From Deuterostichococcus epilithicus (lineage: Eukaryota; Chlorophyta; Trebouxiophyceae; Prasiolales; Stichococcaceae), in contig JAVTLE010000021.1 in the NCBI GenBank assembly GCA_033439295.1, positions 1,178,009-1,242,008 of the forward strand: a stretch of 64,000 bases of DNA. Reading direction: 5' to 3'. Shown one piece after another: positions 1 through 12,400 of this stretch. The first letter of the stretch is position 1, and each line of letters opens with the position of its first letter. The notes beneath the pieces were generated by a model. It worked only from the letters and a program-made list of their open reading frames with translations, made no database searches and was not told the DNA's origin. The position numbers and the translations under genes are program-made.

Positions 1-1809
1 TGTCGCTGCTGCTGCCGCTGCCAGAGGTGGGGTTGCCTAAGCTAGAGCAGCCCGCCTCGCTGAACTGGACAGTGCCGTAGCCAGCTTCCATGGACGTTAT
101 GGTATCTGTCACCTGAGCCAGATGTATGGCATGATTTTAGACACACATCCTGAACGGCAAAGTAGGCGTGCAGTCCTGCAAATTGCCCTGCTAGCGGCCG
201 ACACCCAGCTCTCTGGCAGCAAGGCGGTCTTGGCACAATGGCAAAAGTCTCGCTCGTGGCAGCTTGCTGAAGCTTGCTGAGGGAGGTAACGTAGATCCAG
301 CAGCGTGGGACTGAGCACGCACCGCAGCGCCGCAGACTGGGGTGACGGTGATATCCATGGGGAAGGAGTAGGTGCCATGGCTGTTGTGGTACGCCCAGTT
401 GTTGTTGGAGGACCGTTTGAGTGGTATGGAGTTGCCGCCGATGGTGGCGGTCACGGCGGCCACTGGCACCCGGGTGTTGGAGATGACCAGGTTGAAGTAG
501 TAGACGGAGGATGTGGGGAAACTGTAGTACAGCTTGGTGTCGCCCACCTGGTGGAAGGGAGGTGATGCGTCAACACTGCGGGGATGCAGCAATGATGCGA
601 CCACACGTTGACAGGCAAAACCCTCTGGCAGCGGCTGCCAGAGACGGTCCGCACCTGCCGCAGTGCTGTGGCCGGCATCATGCATCGTAGGCCTTGGCTG
701 GCACACCACTGCCTTCTCAGGTTGAAGCACCAACTGTAGCATGTCCTGAGTGCGGCGCACCTGGCAGGGGACGGCGTGCCACTCGACAGTCCAAATGCCA
801 TCACCGACACTGAAACTGCGGGCGAGGTCCAGGGCGCCGGATTTGCACTCCGGGCACACGTTGTCTACGAGGCCGTACTGCCATTCGGTGGAGATCCTTT
901 TGCTCTCAACACCGATGCCGGAGCCTGCGCACAAGGTTGTCGACGCTTCAGGACTGATGTGTCTATGACAAATAAATTGTACGCCGCCAGGCACACGCCG
1001 TCTGCAGGCTACCCTGATGCTGATCATGCCCTCACTGCAGCATTCCTCATGCCAAGTAGATCAGGGAGCAATTGTCACATATTATACGAGCAAGGAGAGT
1101 AGGAGAGGAGAAGAGTGCACCGGTGCCGCGGAACCACACACAGGTGCCGCATGAGGCGGAGCCGTCGAACTGGGCGTTGTTAAGAGCGATGAAGGTGGAG
1201 GGCAGTCCGGTGCCGCCGTCGCTGGCGCCTGCGGGCGCGTTCGACCATGGCAGACCGGTGGTGTCTGCGAAGTTCTTGCCGAACGCGCATGCGCCCCTGC
1301 TGTTTTGGCCGTAGCCGTAGATGGTGCCCTACAGAGCGACAGCAACAATCAGCATATAGCATGCGCTGCCGAAAGGATGTCAACCAAACGACGTCTGACC
1401 CCCACATCATTGATCAGCACTCGACATGTTCACCAAGTCTTGCGGGGCACACTAAGGTGAAGGGCAGCTACAATGAAGTCAAGAGACGCTGATGCTCGAG
1501 TGATGCAGTGAAGAGCCTGCCACCATTCTGGCTTGATCTCTTTGGAGGTTGAGCTGGCTGTGTGAGGCGCCAGCGCACATTGCACAAGGCAATGAGACAC
1601 CAGGTCCGAAATCCATCTGCTTCGGTCAACATCTGGGCGCAAACTCACGTGTGGGGTTTGACGAGATGCGATGCAGTCATGTTAGAGCGTCTCACCGCGC
1701 CGGACTGTGTCGATGATGCCACGGACGACCAGTCGCCCTTGACGGTCGAGAGGGACCCCGCCACCGCCAGCGACGCCACCAGCGCCGCCAGGAACCGGAA
1801 AAATGCCAT
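1..1809 (-). CDS. Expansin-like cell wall protein, 3' partial
   Basis: Exons on the minus strand: 1809-1696, 1328-1121, 924-761, 547-323, and 112 running off the left edge; phases fit throughout. The first exon encodes a hydrophobic signal peptide (MAFFRFLAALVASLAVAGS). Exons 2 and 3 give a double-psi beta-barrel domain with GTIYGYGQNSRGACAFGK and later VDNVCPECKSGALDL and GIWTVEWHAVPC, which are typical of expansins. Exons 4 and 5 resemble the C-terminal expansin (CBM63-like) domain, including a Trp-containing strand (NNNWAYHNSHG). Expansins are secreted, non-enzymatic proteins that loosen polysaccharide networks in cell walls. The true C-terminus lies outside the window. The family is clear; whether it acts on this alga's wall is inference. 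Confidence 0.9.
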
Positions 1810-3623
1810 GATACCGACGCAGATAAGGATGTGGACTCCGTCCACCAGCCAGATACACCGGAGGTGGCTCCTTGCACCGACCTCTGGAGCTCGAGGATCC
1901 TCTTGACGACGTTGAAACGGAGGTGCAGCGGGCCAAGTGGGCGACCTGCGAAGCGGCAGGCACATGCATCAGCGTGTCCGCATGCATACGGCCGCTGGTC
2001 GCTAGGTTGCCTGCTGTCAAGACGCCCCGTCCGCCGCCACCGGTGCGCCCCCGACCGACATGACATAATTGTAATGTTCGCAAGCTGCGGTGCACTAACA
2101 CATTGGGCCTACACATAGGCGGCGGCCGCATGCTATCACCTCTACTTGAGGATTGACAGCAGGTGCATCAGGCGTCGCGCGCCAACTGCGCGGCAACGGG
2201 GTCAGGGTCGGTGACCTCCTGGGGAGACCACTGGAGCTCTGGACTGATCGAGGAGGTGAGCCAACGCGCGGCCCGGAGTTAAGCCGAAACAATGGCATGC
2301 ATCGTACTGATCTTCACCGCGGTGCACGGTGTAACGCTGTCCATCCAAGGAGTCGCGGCATGAGAGGTTCCGGGAAACCGGGGCGTCATGGCGGTGACCC
2401 TTTCTGGACCGTTCACTAAGCTCCTCAGGGCAGGCCCGGCTAGCGTCGGAGCAAGACGCGCATGATACGTTGCCGAAGCACCAGCAGCTGCGTCACGCAG
2501 CAGCATCAGGGCCGCTACATTTGCGTTTTCCCGAGTTCGTTGGGGGCCACAGTCATTTCGCCGCCGGCCTAGTCGGCAGAGCGTGGGCCTACAGCAGCCG
2601 GGCGAAACGCGGCGCTAGGGCCTTGAATATTGTGATTAGTCCCGCTTTTGCTGCTCTGCGCCAGCAGTGCCCCTGCGGAGGGCGCTCGCGCCGGGCCTGT
2701 CGTGCCCTAAGCTAGTACAAAGCGCTGGCGGTGAAGATAGTCGTAAGCGGCGTCTCACCTGGTCAGTCTAAGCCTCTCCGCTGACTTGGCGACCTTGGTT
2801 CGAGCCTACCGCCGTGTGCTTGCTGTGCAGTCTTGCGAAGTGGCGGGTCGTGGACGTCTGCGCAGGCCTGTCCTCGTGAGAAGGCTCGCTCACGTGCCTT
2901 CTTCTCCCAGACAGACCAGACCTCCAGCGTTGGTCCCCCGTGTGATGACGACGGCCATGTGTTCCGACCCTTGTAGTAACATGTAGCCAATCTCAAGGTA
3001 CTAATGCGGAGGTTATCGCTGAAGGTGCTCGACAGCTGGCCCTCGCTCCTATGACAGACTGGGTTACGTGATCAAGAGACCATGCTGTCCAACAAGCAGC
3101 GGTAGCTTCGCATCGCGTGCCTGTACTCTGAAAGCGTCAAGATTTATGTTCTGATCACAAATACACATGTGATGCACAGGATCGGGTCATGCAGGAATGA
3201 GCTGCTGCGGGAGGAGCCGCGGGAGAATTGGCTAGAATCTCCTGTTAACCAGTCCATACGGCTGGTCAACGCGAACACACATACGCATGGGGCAAGCGAG
3301 GGACATTAAAGCAAAGCTGGGTCGACAATGCAACAAATCCAACTGCTTGTCCCCGCAGAAGCTCGTGTCGTCATCATGCTTTGCATGCTGTGCCTGTGGT
3401 TAGGTTACGAAACAACGAATTAGCAGGCTGATTGACACCGCAACAACACCTTCACTCCTTCAGCGTCCAGCTCATTCAAACCACAGTGCCAACGCCAGAC
3501 ATTTGCTAGGTTGGAACGCGTGGACATCCACTGGCACTTCCCGTCACGTGCGTCAGCCGTCTTGATCGGTTTCAGAAAAACTGATGCATCTCGTTGAGGC
3601 TGATCTCCAGTCTCGAAACCACC
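1810..3623. other. Gene-poor divergent intergenic interval
   Basis: About 1.8 kb lies between the start codons of the expansin and the GBP-type GTPase, which point away from each other. I found no reading frame with protein-like composition or splice-consistent exons. Both promoters and 5' UTRs must lie here, but I recognise no specific element. A tRNA-like hairpin at 2727-2814 was examined and rejected. Confidence 0.6.
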
Positions 3624-6600
3624 ATGCTGCGACAAGGGCCGACACGTCGAGGGCCAGTCACTTTTGCGCCAGCACCAGCGTCAGCTATGCTACTGCTGGC
3701 CGTGCTGACCGCGCAATCGACAGCGAATGCCTCCGAACTCCGAAAGCCGTGAGCTTCTCTGATCTGCATTTGTGCAAAGAGAATTTCTTGTCTAGCTGGA
3801 ATGATATTGAGTGGATGCAGCATGCAAGGCACTTGTCGTGCGGCAGTACTTGATGTATGGTGCTGGAGCCGCATGCGGATGTAGATGCAGCTGTGCCGCA
3901 CATCGGCATGCCCACCCTGTTCACAGGTTTGCAGTCGTGCGGCCGGTGTCGGATCACACACAGCTGAAACTGGACCAAGAGGGCCTGAACGTGATCCGCG
4001 CCATCAAGGTCAGAGCTGGATCGTCTCTCTGTTGAGCTGGGCGTGCTCACCGCCCATTCGTTCACGCAGCAGTACAGAAGCAAGACCTCGCCCCCGATCA
4101 AGCGACCTCCACTGCTCTGTTCGCAGGGTCCGGTGATGCCCGTGGTCGTCATAGTGAGTTCCCATTTGCATGCGTCTTGTATGCTTTCTGTGATGGGAGA
4201 CCGTCACCGAAATGCACTTCAGAGCGACATAACTTCTCGTATCCGCAGGGACCGTACCGTTCCGGAAAGAGCTTTTTGCTCAATCAGCTTCTGGGCGTCG
4301 GGTGCAGTAAGTGTTATTTCATCTATGGCTCATCTCAAAGCATTGGGACACACCAGTGATGCACCAACTCTCTTCTGGCCTGACAAGCAGCCTGTGTGAG
4401 GCATGCCCAGTCTGAGCCGCGCCACCTGTCCTGTTGCAGATGATGGCTTCGAAGTTGGGCACACGCGCAGCACGCAAACGAAGGGCGTGTGGTTCTGGGG
4501 GGAACCACGCCGAGTGGAGCTTGAGGACGGTCAGACGGCCTCTGTGCGCCCCCCTTCTGGAGCTGGCACCAGCTTGCATGAGCAGGTCTCGTGACGCGTG
4601 GGCGCTCCAGCGCACAGCCTTCGGCGAACAATGCAGCCCTGCTTATGTCCTGCAATCGCACAGGCGTCAGCCGCCTTCGCCAATTTCGGGACAGAGGCGC
4701 ACTGTTGGATGGGCATCCCTGACAGCGTTCAGCGGCTGCTGCCGCCTGTTGACAGCTTGCGCTTGACGGCTGTCACCCGCATCGACGGCCGCCGCAACCG
4801 CTCGCAGATACTGTACATGGACACAGAGGGCTTCGAGGCGAGCGGCAAGGCGGACGCATACGACGACCGCATTTTCGCGCTGTCCACCGTCGTCGCCAGC
4901 CTGCTGGTGTACAACCTGCCGGAGACGGTGCGGGAGTCCGACGTGGAGAAACTCAGCTTTGCCGTGGAGCTCGCCGACGCCTTTTTTACCGACGCCCAGG
5001 TGTGTCGAAAGATGAGTGGGCTTTTCAGAGATGTCATTAGGGTGTGCGGGCCCTCTGGCGTGAGAGGCTTGCCAACGCCTTTTTCCCCGAGGTTCAAAGG
5101 TGCGTTCAGGTGCCTTGGGTCAGATCGGGGTGGGGTACTTGCACTCTTGGGCGGGGCGCACCGCCTGCAAAGACAGGGCGGCAGCCTGGTCTCCAGGCGC
5201 GCACTCTCGTGGTGGCGTGTCACCGTCATTGGCTGCGGCGCGGCCGGCGCGCCAGCCGCCAGCGGCCGCATTGGCGGCCTTGACGGAGTCTGGCACGCAG
5301 GGCCCAGTTGTCCCAGCGGGTCCCAGCTCCAGATGCCTGTCTTCGACCACCACGCGGCACCTTTGCAGGACGGCGGCGGCAGCGGCAACGGCCTGGAGGC
5401 GGGCAACATGCTGTGGCTCATACAGCGGGACTTCCTGCAAGGCAAGAGTGTGGGCGCCATGGTGGCGGAGGCGCTGGCGCCGCAGCCCAACCCGCACAGC
5501 GACAAGGACATTGACCAGGCGCGTCCGGGCGGCAGGCTTGTGGGGGCCGAGTGCCAGTCACAGGCCTGCTGCGCCGACCGAGCGTGTGTGCGCCGGAATA
5601 CGCCTGAATCAGACCTGCTGCCAAGGGCATGCCAAGCCGCTTGGGCCAGGGACTGCGCCAGCAAACCGAGCCCACCCACGTGCACAAGGCTGGCCTGGCC
5701 TGGCCACCGCCCGACCAGCAGAGTTTTTCAGCTCATGCCCCTTGGTGGGCCCGCCCGCCCCACCGCCACGCCGCCTCGCCTGCCGGCGCGCAGGTGAACC
5801 GCATCCGGCAGTCGCTGTCGCTTATCGCGCGCAACAGCTCAGCCTTCGGGCTGGTGCAGCCACACCTGGAGCGCACCAAGCTGTGCCAGCTGGCGGACTC
5901 GGCGCTGGACCAGCATTATGTGGCGCAGCGGGCGCAGCTGCAGAGCCTGGTCACTGGCCTGGCACGCCCCAAGGTGAGCCCTGTGGCTTGCACGCTTGTG
6001 TGTCTTCCCCCAGTTCCAACTTGGCGAGTGCTGGGCCAGCTGCCGCCCAATGTCATGCACCGGGTCCATCCATAAGGCGCCCAGCTGCTCGCTCTCCCAC
6101 ACCCGATTCCCTCAGAAAGACTCGTCCAGCTGCCCGACTCTGTCCGGCGCGTTGGGCGCAGGCGGTGCGGGGGAGTACGATGACGGGGCCGGACCTGGCA
6201 ACGCTCATAGAGCGCATGGTGTCGGCGCTGAACTCGCGGGACATACCCTCCGCCGGATCCATGCTGGAGTTCTTCAACAAGGAGGTGGGCGTTTTCACGT
6301 ATAAACAGAAAGGCCTGCCTGCCATGGGGCCTCACCGCCTGTGTGGCCCCACGCCAGCTCACCGGCACCATGCACCCACCAGCACACACGCGTTGCCTTC
6401 CCACGTCAGCAGGCCGCTCCGTCGTGTTCCTGTGCCCAACATCAATTGTGTCCCGGTCGCGGGCCTCTTGTCGCAGCCGGGGGCGGTCAACCTCGAGGCG
6501 GCCTGCGCGTTCATTCAGTTGTCGCCACCGCAGCCCTGCCGCGCCACGGGCGGGCGCGCCTGTGCCCTGTGCAGCTGCTGTTGGGCCGCCGGGAACAGCT

Positions 6601-8958
6601 TGCAGTCTGTCCTGTGCACCCGCAGCTGCTATCTGTGCGACGGGACCAGGGAACAGGGCACAGCTCTCGCAGCTGGCGATACCTCAGCCAACCTTTTCTT
6701 AACAAATTTGGGAGTCCTCAGCTACTTTGTCAACTGGTTTGAACTTTGTGCACCTGTGTGCGCAGCTGCTGTTCGCGTGCCGGGACCAGTACGCGGCGCA
6801 GCTGGCGCGGCTGGCGCTGCCGGTGGACACCCCGAAGCTGGAGGAGGCGGCGCGGGCGGCGGGGGACGCCGCCTTTGCGCGCTTCGACAGAGAGAAGTTT
6901 GGCAGCGGGCGCACCAGCGGAGCGGGCGCGCTGCGCGATGCGCTGGCCGGCGCCATCGACAAGGAGCACGAGTGCGGGGCGGAGCGGACCTTCCTGTCAG
7001 ACGACTTCAATGATCAAACTCGCATCATCTGGCCGCCGCTGCAGGGCCGCCCGGCCTGGCGCTGCACTGACTATCCTGTGGGAGTCAGGCATCTGGGCAG
7101 CCCTATTTGAGTGCAGGGGCAGGGGAACATGATCAATTGCGGAGTTGAACAAAAGCACATGGGCACTGGACATGAAAGTAAGATGTGGCAGCGGCCGTCC
7201 AGGTTTGGGGCGGCCACCCTCTCCTGTGCATGCCGCAGTGCGCGCAAGACTGCGAACGTGTACCGCAGCAACCTGGTGTGCGAGGCGGCGGAGCAGGCCT
7301 GCGAGGACGGCCTCGAGGCCGAGCAGCGCATGCGGCTGCCCTCCACCGGCCGCTTCCGGTGCGCCTGATAGCTCGTCAGATTGTCCACATTCCTGCACCA
7401 AAGGCGATGATGGCGGAGCGGCGCATGCGGCTGCACTCCACCGGCCGCTTGCAGTGCGCACCTCTGGCTCTCAACCGCCAGTCGTGTTTGAGATGCATCC
7501 GAAACACGTGCCTGTTCGCACCGGCTGCTTCCGGTGGGTCCCGTTACAGTGTCAGCTTGTGCACCAGCAGGCGGCCCCCGCCAGCCGCTTCTGGTGGGCA
7601 TTCGTTTGCTGTGTTCCGGGCTTGGGCCTGAGAGGTTCTGCAGGGACGTTTGCAGTGCGTGTCTGCATCAGTCGAAGCTGCTGAAAGTGAGGCATGCGGC
7701 GCAGGGCGCGGTACCAGCGGTGTCATGCGACATTCAACCGCACATGCGTTGGGCCCAGCCTCGAGCCACAGGCGGAGCGCCTTGCCAAGGTGGGACCCCC
7801 CCCCGGGGGCCCCCTTTGTGCGACTGTTGGCACTCTGTACAGGCGCCAGCATGCGAGGCAGCAGGTGGTTGGCTCGAAGTCCGCGAGGGTCATCGCATGC
7901 GCCGGGTGCTGCAGCCGCGCCCCGGGTGTGCCGTGCACGCTGCCGGGCACCACCGGGACTCCACACCGCGCGGCACGTGCGCCTGGGGGCGCGGCGCATG
8001 CAAATCCGACCGGGGGCCTGCCAGACGAATGCCATGCCAGCAGTTTACCAGGGCTACATGTTTGCAGGCCTGGCGGCGGGAGGAAGGTCGCTTCCGGCGC
8101 GACTACAACGACAAGTTGTTCAATGGGCTGGTGGTGTTTGCGCTGGCAGACATCCTGCTGTTCCGCTTCGTCGTGCGCATCAGCCTGGCGGAGACGGTCG
8201 GCTGGGTCGGCTTCGTCTTCCTGCAGGCGCGCTTCAGAAGCCCCTGGGCAGGAAGACCCTGGGACCACCCTGAGCCCTGCCCGCCACGCACCGTGGGCAC
8301 TCACATTTCAGCACATAAGAGCAAGGAGTCTGCTCGCCAGCGGTGCCAGAGGCCTCAAGCGACTTGTCAGTCAATGCGTCGAAGGAGTCAGGAGCTGTGG
8401 ACCTTCAGAGGGGCGGCGTTGTAACAAGGTCGTGCGAGGTTGGATGCGCCGATGTTCTGCAAAACAGGTGTACCCAAAGCTGTACCTGAGTGGCGGCAGC
8501 ATGTACGACGCCAAGTGGTGGCTGTGGCTGGTGCGGGGATGGGAGTTGACGGTGTGGAACCCGGTGCTGGACTTGGACCGGTGGGGTCCCATCTTGCTGC
8601 CGGGCGGCATCGCCGCATGGCTGGCCTGGAAGGCCTGGCGGCGCTTTGGCGGCAGCTGGCGGCAGGTGAGACTTGCTTTCATGTTGCGCGCTGCTGCGCC
8701 GCGCCGTGCCTGCGTGCCTTGCATGGGCGATTGCCGATCGATCGCATCATTGAAGGCGCCCTTGGGCGGGGTTCGTAAATCATGTGCATTGTTTTCCAAA
8801 TGGGTTGCACCGTCAGACACAACTGCATCGAAGCGCATTGTGACCTGGGCGCTGACGTCGACTATGATGGGCTGCAGCGGTGGGCGGCGCGGCGGCGGCG
8901 CAGCAAGCGGGTGGTGCCCGCTGGCAGTCATGGCGATGTCCGCGATTTGGACGTGTAG
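3624..8958 (+). CDS. Guanylate-binding-protein (GBP) family large GTPase with signal peptide and C-terminal membrane segments
   Basis: Fifteen exons: 3624-3748, 3927-4008, 4127-4153, 4249-4306, 4440-4543, 4808-4999, 5333-5518, 5794-5973, 6162-6284, 6766-6971, 7239-7358, 7705-7789, 8068-8226, 8468-8665, 8878-8958; 641 aa, all phases consistent. Residues 1-40 look like a signal peptide (MLLLAVLTAQSTANASEL). The G domain shows P-loop GPYRSGKS (79-86), TQTKGVWFW, MDTEGFE (G3) and LIQRDF, the RD motif of GBPs. The middle region continues as the GBP helical domain, with MLEFFNKEQLLFACRDQY in the position of the family's VYNKE motif. The C-terminus has a hydrophobic stretch around 513-545 and another near 590-605, then a basic tail. 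GBPs are self-assembling GTPases that act on membranes; placement in or across the ER membrane is inferred. Two introns (after 5518 and 8226) use GC donors. Confidence 0.88.
5068..5104 (+). repeat. Degenerate copy of GBP exon 6 3' end in intron 6
   Basis: This intronic stretch resembles the end of the preceding exon and its donor (about 4971-5006): both encode a variant of LA(D/N)AFF(T/P) and run into GGTG. Identity is only moderate by eye, so a chance match is possible. Confidence 0.4.
6561..6677 (+). repeat. Two degenerate copies of the intron 9/exon 10 junction in GBP intron 9
   Basis: Copy A (about 6561-6605) and copy B (about 6610-6677) repeat the acceptor and first codons of exon 10 (parent about 6750-6810). 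All three run GTGC, a few bases, GCAGCTGCT, then a CGGGA(C)CAG core; copy B also shares the CGCAGCTGGCG segment. The copies are diverged and not in a usable frame with exon 9. They look like old tandem duplications that left false acceptors upstream of the real one. Confidence 0.65.
7405..7600 (+). repeat. Degenerate copies of GBP exon 11 3' end and donor in intron 11
   Basis: The end of exon 11 and its donor (7312-7365) read GCGCATGCGGCTGCCCTCC then ACCGGCCGCTTCCGGTGCG. A close copy lies at about 7405-7462 (GCGCATGCGGCTGCACTCC, then ACCGGCCGCTTGCAGTGCG). Shorter pieces of the ACCGGC-CGCTTCCGGTG core recur near 7518-7545 and 7576-7600. The closest copy keeps most bases of a roughly 50-base segment. 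Confidence 0.75.
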
Positions 8959-9447
8959 CATAGGCGCTCTGGCCATCAAAGGCACGGGATAAATTCTGCT
9001 GACTGAAGGGTCCGCCACAGCGAAGCGGTTGCTGATTGGACAAATTTGGATTAGGCTCTGCCTTGATCAAGGCGCCACAATAGGATATATGCGTGTTGAC
9101 GCTCGGTTGCACAAACAAAACTTCTGTTGTTGAAAAAATTGTGTTCTGGTGGACAAATTCAATGCACATACAATGCGCAGCGGCAGTGCAACTATAATTA
9201 CTGCAGTCCCGGTGTCATGGGAAGCATCGCACCACAATAGCACACTTGTCAACAATAGGAAGTTCATGCCAACAAAATGTCAACCTTCTCTCTTGCTCAA
9301 ATTTTTCAACGCCAGGTACCGCAGCTCTAGATCTGCAGCTTGACAAGGCAGCAGCAGCACCAACAACACTGCATCACTGTGCCATCAAGCGCTCGAGCCG
9401 CCGGACACATGCAGAGAGCGCCAATGCGGCAAGCTTGCTGTTTGCCA
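8959..9447. other. Convergent 3' intergenic interval
   Basis: This separates the stop codons of the GBP gene (+) and the PPR gene (-). It is more AT-rich than the flanking exons and should hold both 3' UTRs. I see no gene in it. Confidence 0.6.
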
Positions 9448-12400
9448 TCACTCCGCCTCGGCGCGGTAGTATGAGTTAGGCATCCCTGATAAGCAGACGA
9501 ATGTCGAGTTCACAGGGGATCACGGTGCAGCGTATGTGAATGCACAGCAATCCGTGCACCTTTGTGCTGCATCAGCCGTTGCAGAGAGTGTCCCCTGCTC
9601 TGGGTCAACCAGCGGGTTGGGGTTGGGTGCATGACAGCCGAGACGGCCAAGGCACGTACGGTGAAAGAGCACAGGCCTGATTCGGACCGGCTGCTGCACG
9701 GCGGCGCGCGCCACGTGTCAGACACGATGCCAAAGACGGCGCACCCAGCCAGAACTTGAAGCGCTCGACGTTCTCGTTGGGCGGCGCGCCGTGGGCGGCG
9801 CCGTTTCCCGGCCGCTGCCCGCTGCCGGCGCGGCGGCCGGCCTCCTCCTGTCGGCAGACTTCCGCAAACAGCGCCTTGTACCGATCCTTGTCCAGCTCGA
9901 AGCCGCGCGCCTCCATGGCACGCACCACCTGCGGCGGAATGATCGCAGGGCGGCGTCTGACGTCCAGACAGTGGGCTTGCAGTTGCCTAGCTGAACGCAT
10001 GCTTGCCGGCTGCTGGGCAGAGCTGCGCCCTCCTGGCGTGGCCTGGGCATGCCGGGATGGACCCTCCCTGCGACGCGGGCGGTTTCGGCATAGCGAGCGA
10101 GCGCGCCTGCAGGGCGCGCTGAAAGTCGCGGGCGCGCATGGCGCAGTCCACCAGGCGGTCGTAGATGCGGGCGTCGGCCGCCCCGCCCGCGTCGACCAGG
10201 GTCTGCACCGCGCCCAGCGCCGCCCGCAGCCGCCCCCGCCGGCAGTGCGCATCCACCAGCGCGCCATGCGCCGCCACCGGCGGCGGCCGGCCTGCAGGCA
10301 GCGGACAGGAGAGGGCGGCATGACGGGTTGGCCGCGGGAAATGTCCCAGGTAGTGCCCTGGCGTGGTGCCGTGTGAGACGCGAAATCCGTCAGTCTCCGC
10401 AGCTGGCAGTGGACTGGACTGGTGCAAGCACAGCTACCTGTCGGGCACTGCAGAAGCTGGTGTGCCAGTCTCCTCCAAACTAGTACAGCTGCGGACAGAC
10501 TGGGAGCGTCAAGGACCCCTCACCCTGCGCGGCCGCCATGGCATTGGCGCGGGGCAGCAGCGCGGTGGCCCGCGAGGTGCGGCCGCCATGCGCCAGGGCC
10601 GCAATGACGGCACACAGTGCAGCCTCGTCGACCGGCGCCCGGCGGTCTGCTTCCAGCTGCCGGAAGACGCGCGCCGCCTCGTCGTGCTGCCCCAGTCTCG
10701 AGTGCGCCTGCGGCGGGATCAGGGACGTAAAGGTGACAAATCTGTGTGTGTTTGAGGTGCGAGGGGCGCCTCCAGTGCCTCCACATGGCCAAATCCCAGC
10801 TGTCGCAAGGGACTTTGAATCTGCAGGTCGCACAGGTGGGCCTGACGGATGAGGTTGTGTCGGCGTGCTGAGCGGCGCAGCGCGAGAGGCTGTCGCAAGT
10901 CAACAGCCTGCGCTGCTCGTGCCGCATCAGACTCCCATGGCTTTGGCTTATCTAGGCACGCAGCTGTGCAGGCCGGGCACAGCACCTTGCACACCCACTT
11001 TCAAAACGTTCAGGAAAAAGTCGACAGTGCAGCCCCTCGCCTTGATGAGGCTGGTGTACGTCAGCGTGTCAGGCCGCAGCCCGTCGAGTTGCATGCACTG
11101 CCACAGCTGCACCGCGGCGCCGGGATCGCCGTCCGCGATCGCGGCGCCCATAAGTGTGTTGTAGGAGACTGTATCAGGGCCGGCGTCCGCCACCCGCATG
11201 CGGTGCATCACCCACGCCACGCCCTGCGGCAGCAACGACAGCAGTTGCAGAAGCCCAGCGGCAGCCGTCCCAAAGCCACTTCAATTTGAGGCAGCAGGAA
11301 TCAGCCAGCGGTCCGCAGACCTGCAGTGTTTGGCGCTCACTGCTGCGCAAATTACACCCACTTGGGCATTGAAACTGACTTGGGAAGGAGCAAACCTCGG
11401 ACACACGAGCTGCAGGCCCAGCAGCTGCTAGCGCGAGCAGTGAGCGGGGCGGCAGCGTGGCGCGACGGCCACTCCATTGGCAGCCGATTTTCGCACGACG
11501 GACTTGGAAGCAGCTGGCCATAGCGGCCACGGTATCCCATGCGAGGTCGTAGTACATTTCAGGTGGCGGGTGCGGAGGCACGAGGGCTGAGAAGCGAACA
11601 TGACAGCGCCCCGCATCGAACCAGCAGACGCACCGTGCGCCCGGCGGAGCCCCTGGCAGCGTAGCCGCGCAGCAACACATTCCACGTCACTGCATTGGGC
11701 GACTCTCCATCCGCCTCCATCTGCTGCATCAGCTCCCGGGCCGCCTGCACAAGACACGCGCTGCCCAGCTGACAACCCTCCGCGCAAGCGACCTTATCGT
11801 CTTGCAAGACAGCCCAGCTAAGGGTTTGCGCTGGCTGCTGCCGCTGCTGACCTTGCTCTTGTTGCGATTCTCACCAGTGCAGCTTAGACGAGCTGCAGCT
11901 GCACGATCTGCATCGGGTCATCTCGTGAGCCAGGAGCCAGGGTGACACCAAGCCGACACTAAGCACCTTTAGATTGCCGGCACTGACTTCAACATCCACC
12001 AGGATGGTGTAGGTCACGATGTTGGGCGGCGCGCCGGCGGCACGCATTTCCTCCAGCACCGCTCGAGCGCCCTGCCGGTCGCCAGTCTGCAGGCAACCAG
12101 CATCGCGTGCTGGAATGCGACGGCCAGCAGCAAGACTCCATGCCGCAGCAGTCTTCGAGGCAGCGTTCAGGAGTGACAGTCTTGCACTGAGAGCGCTGGG
12201 GCGAGCGAGGAGGACGCTGGCGACCCAACTTCTGCCTCATTGTGCTCCCTACCCTCCCAGCCAGACAGCAGTGCTTGCCGGTACGTGGCTGTCGCATGGG
12301 TGCGAGTGCCACCTTGAGGCGGCCCTTGAGCAGGGCGGTGTAGGCCCAGGCGTTGAGCTGCACGCCGGCAATGCGCGCCGCGGCGGCCCACTGCGACGCC

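Noticed and set aside
2727-2814. tRNA-like segment: 7-base acceptor stem pairing (GGCGGTG with TACCGCC), 88-base spacing and a GGTTCGA box
   Set aside because: The TTCGA box is in the wrong position relative to the 3' stem, and no D or anticodon arm folds properly. Probably chance, at best a tRNA remnant.
4729-5685. A 318-residue open frame on the minus strand
   Set aside because: It is antisense to conserved GBP exons and has no domain-like sequence.
5100-7013. A 637-residue open frame on the plus strand
   Set aside because: It runs through introns of the GBP gene in the wrong frame and is low-complexity Ala/Pro/Arg, a GC-rich shadow.
8371-9018. A 215-residue minus-strand frame overlapping the GBP 3' end
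   Set aside because: Covers GBP exons 14-15 in antisense and shows no splice partner or domain.
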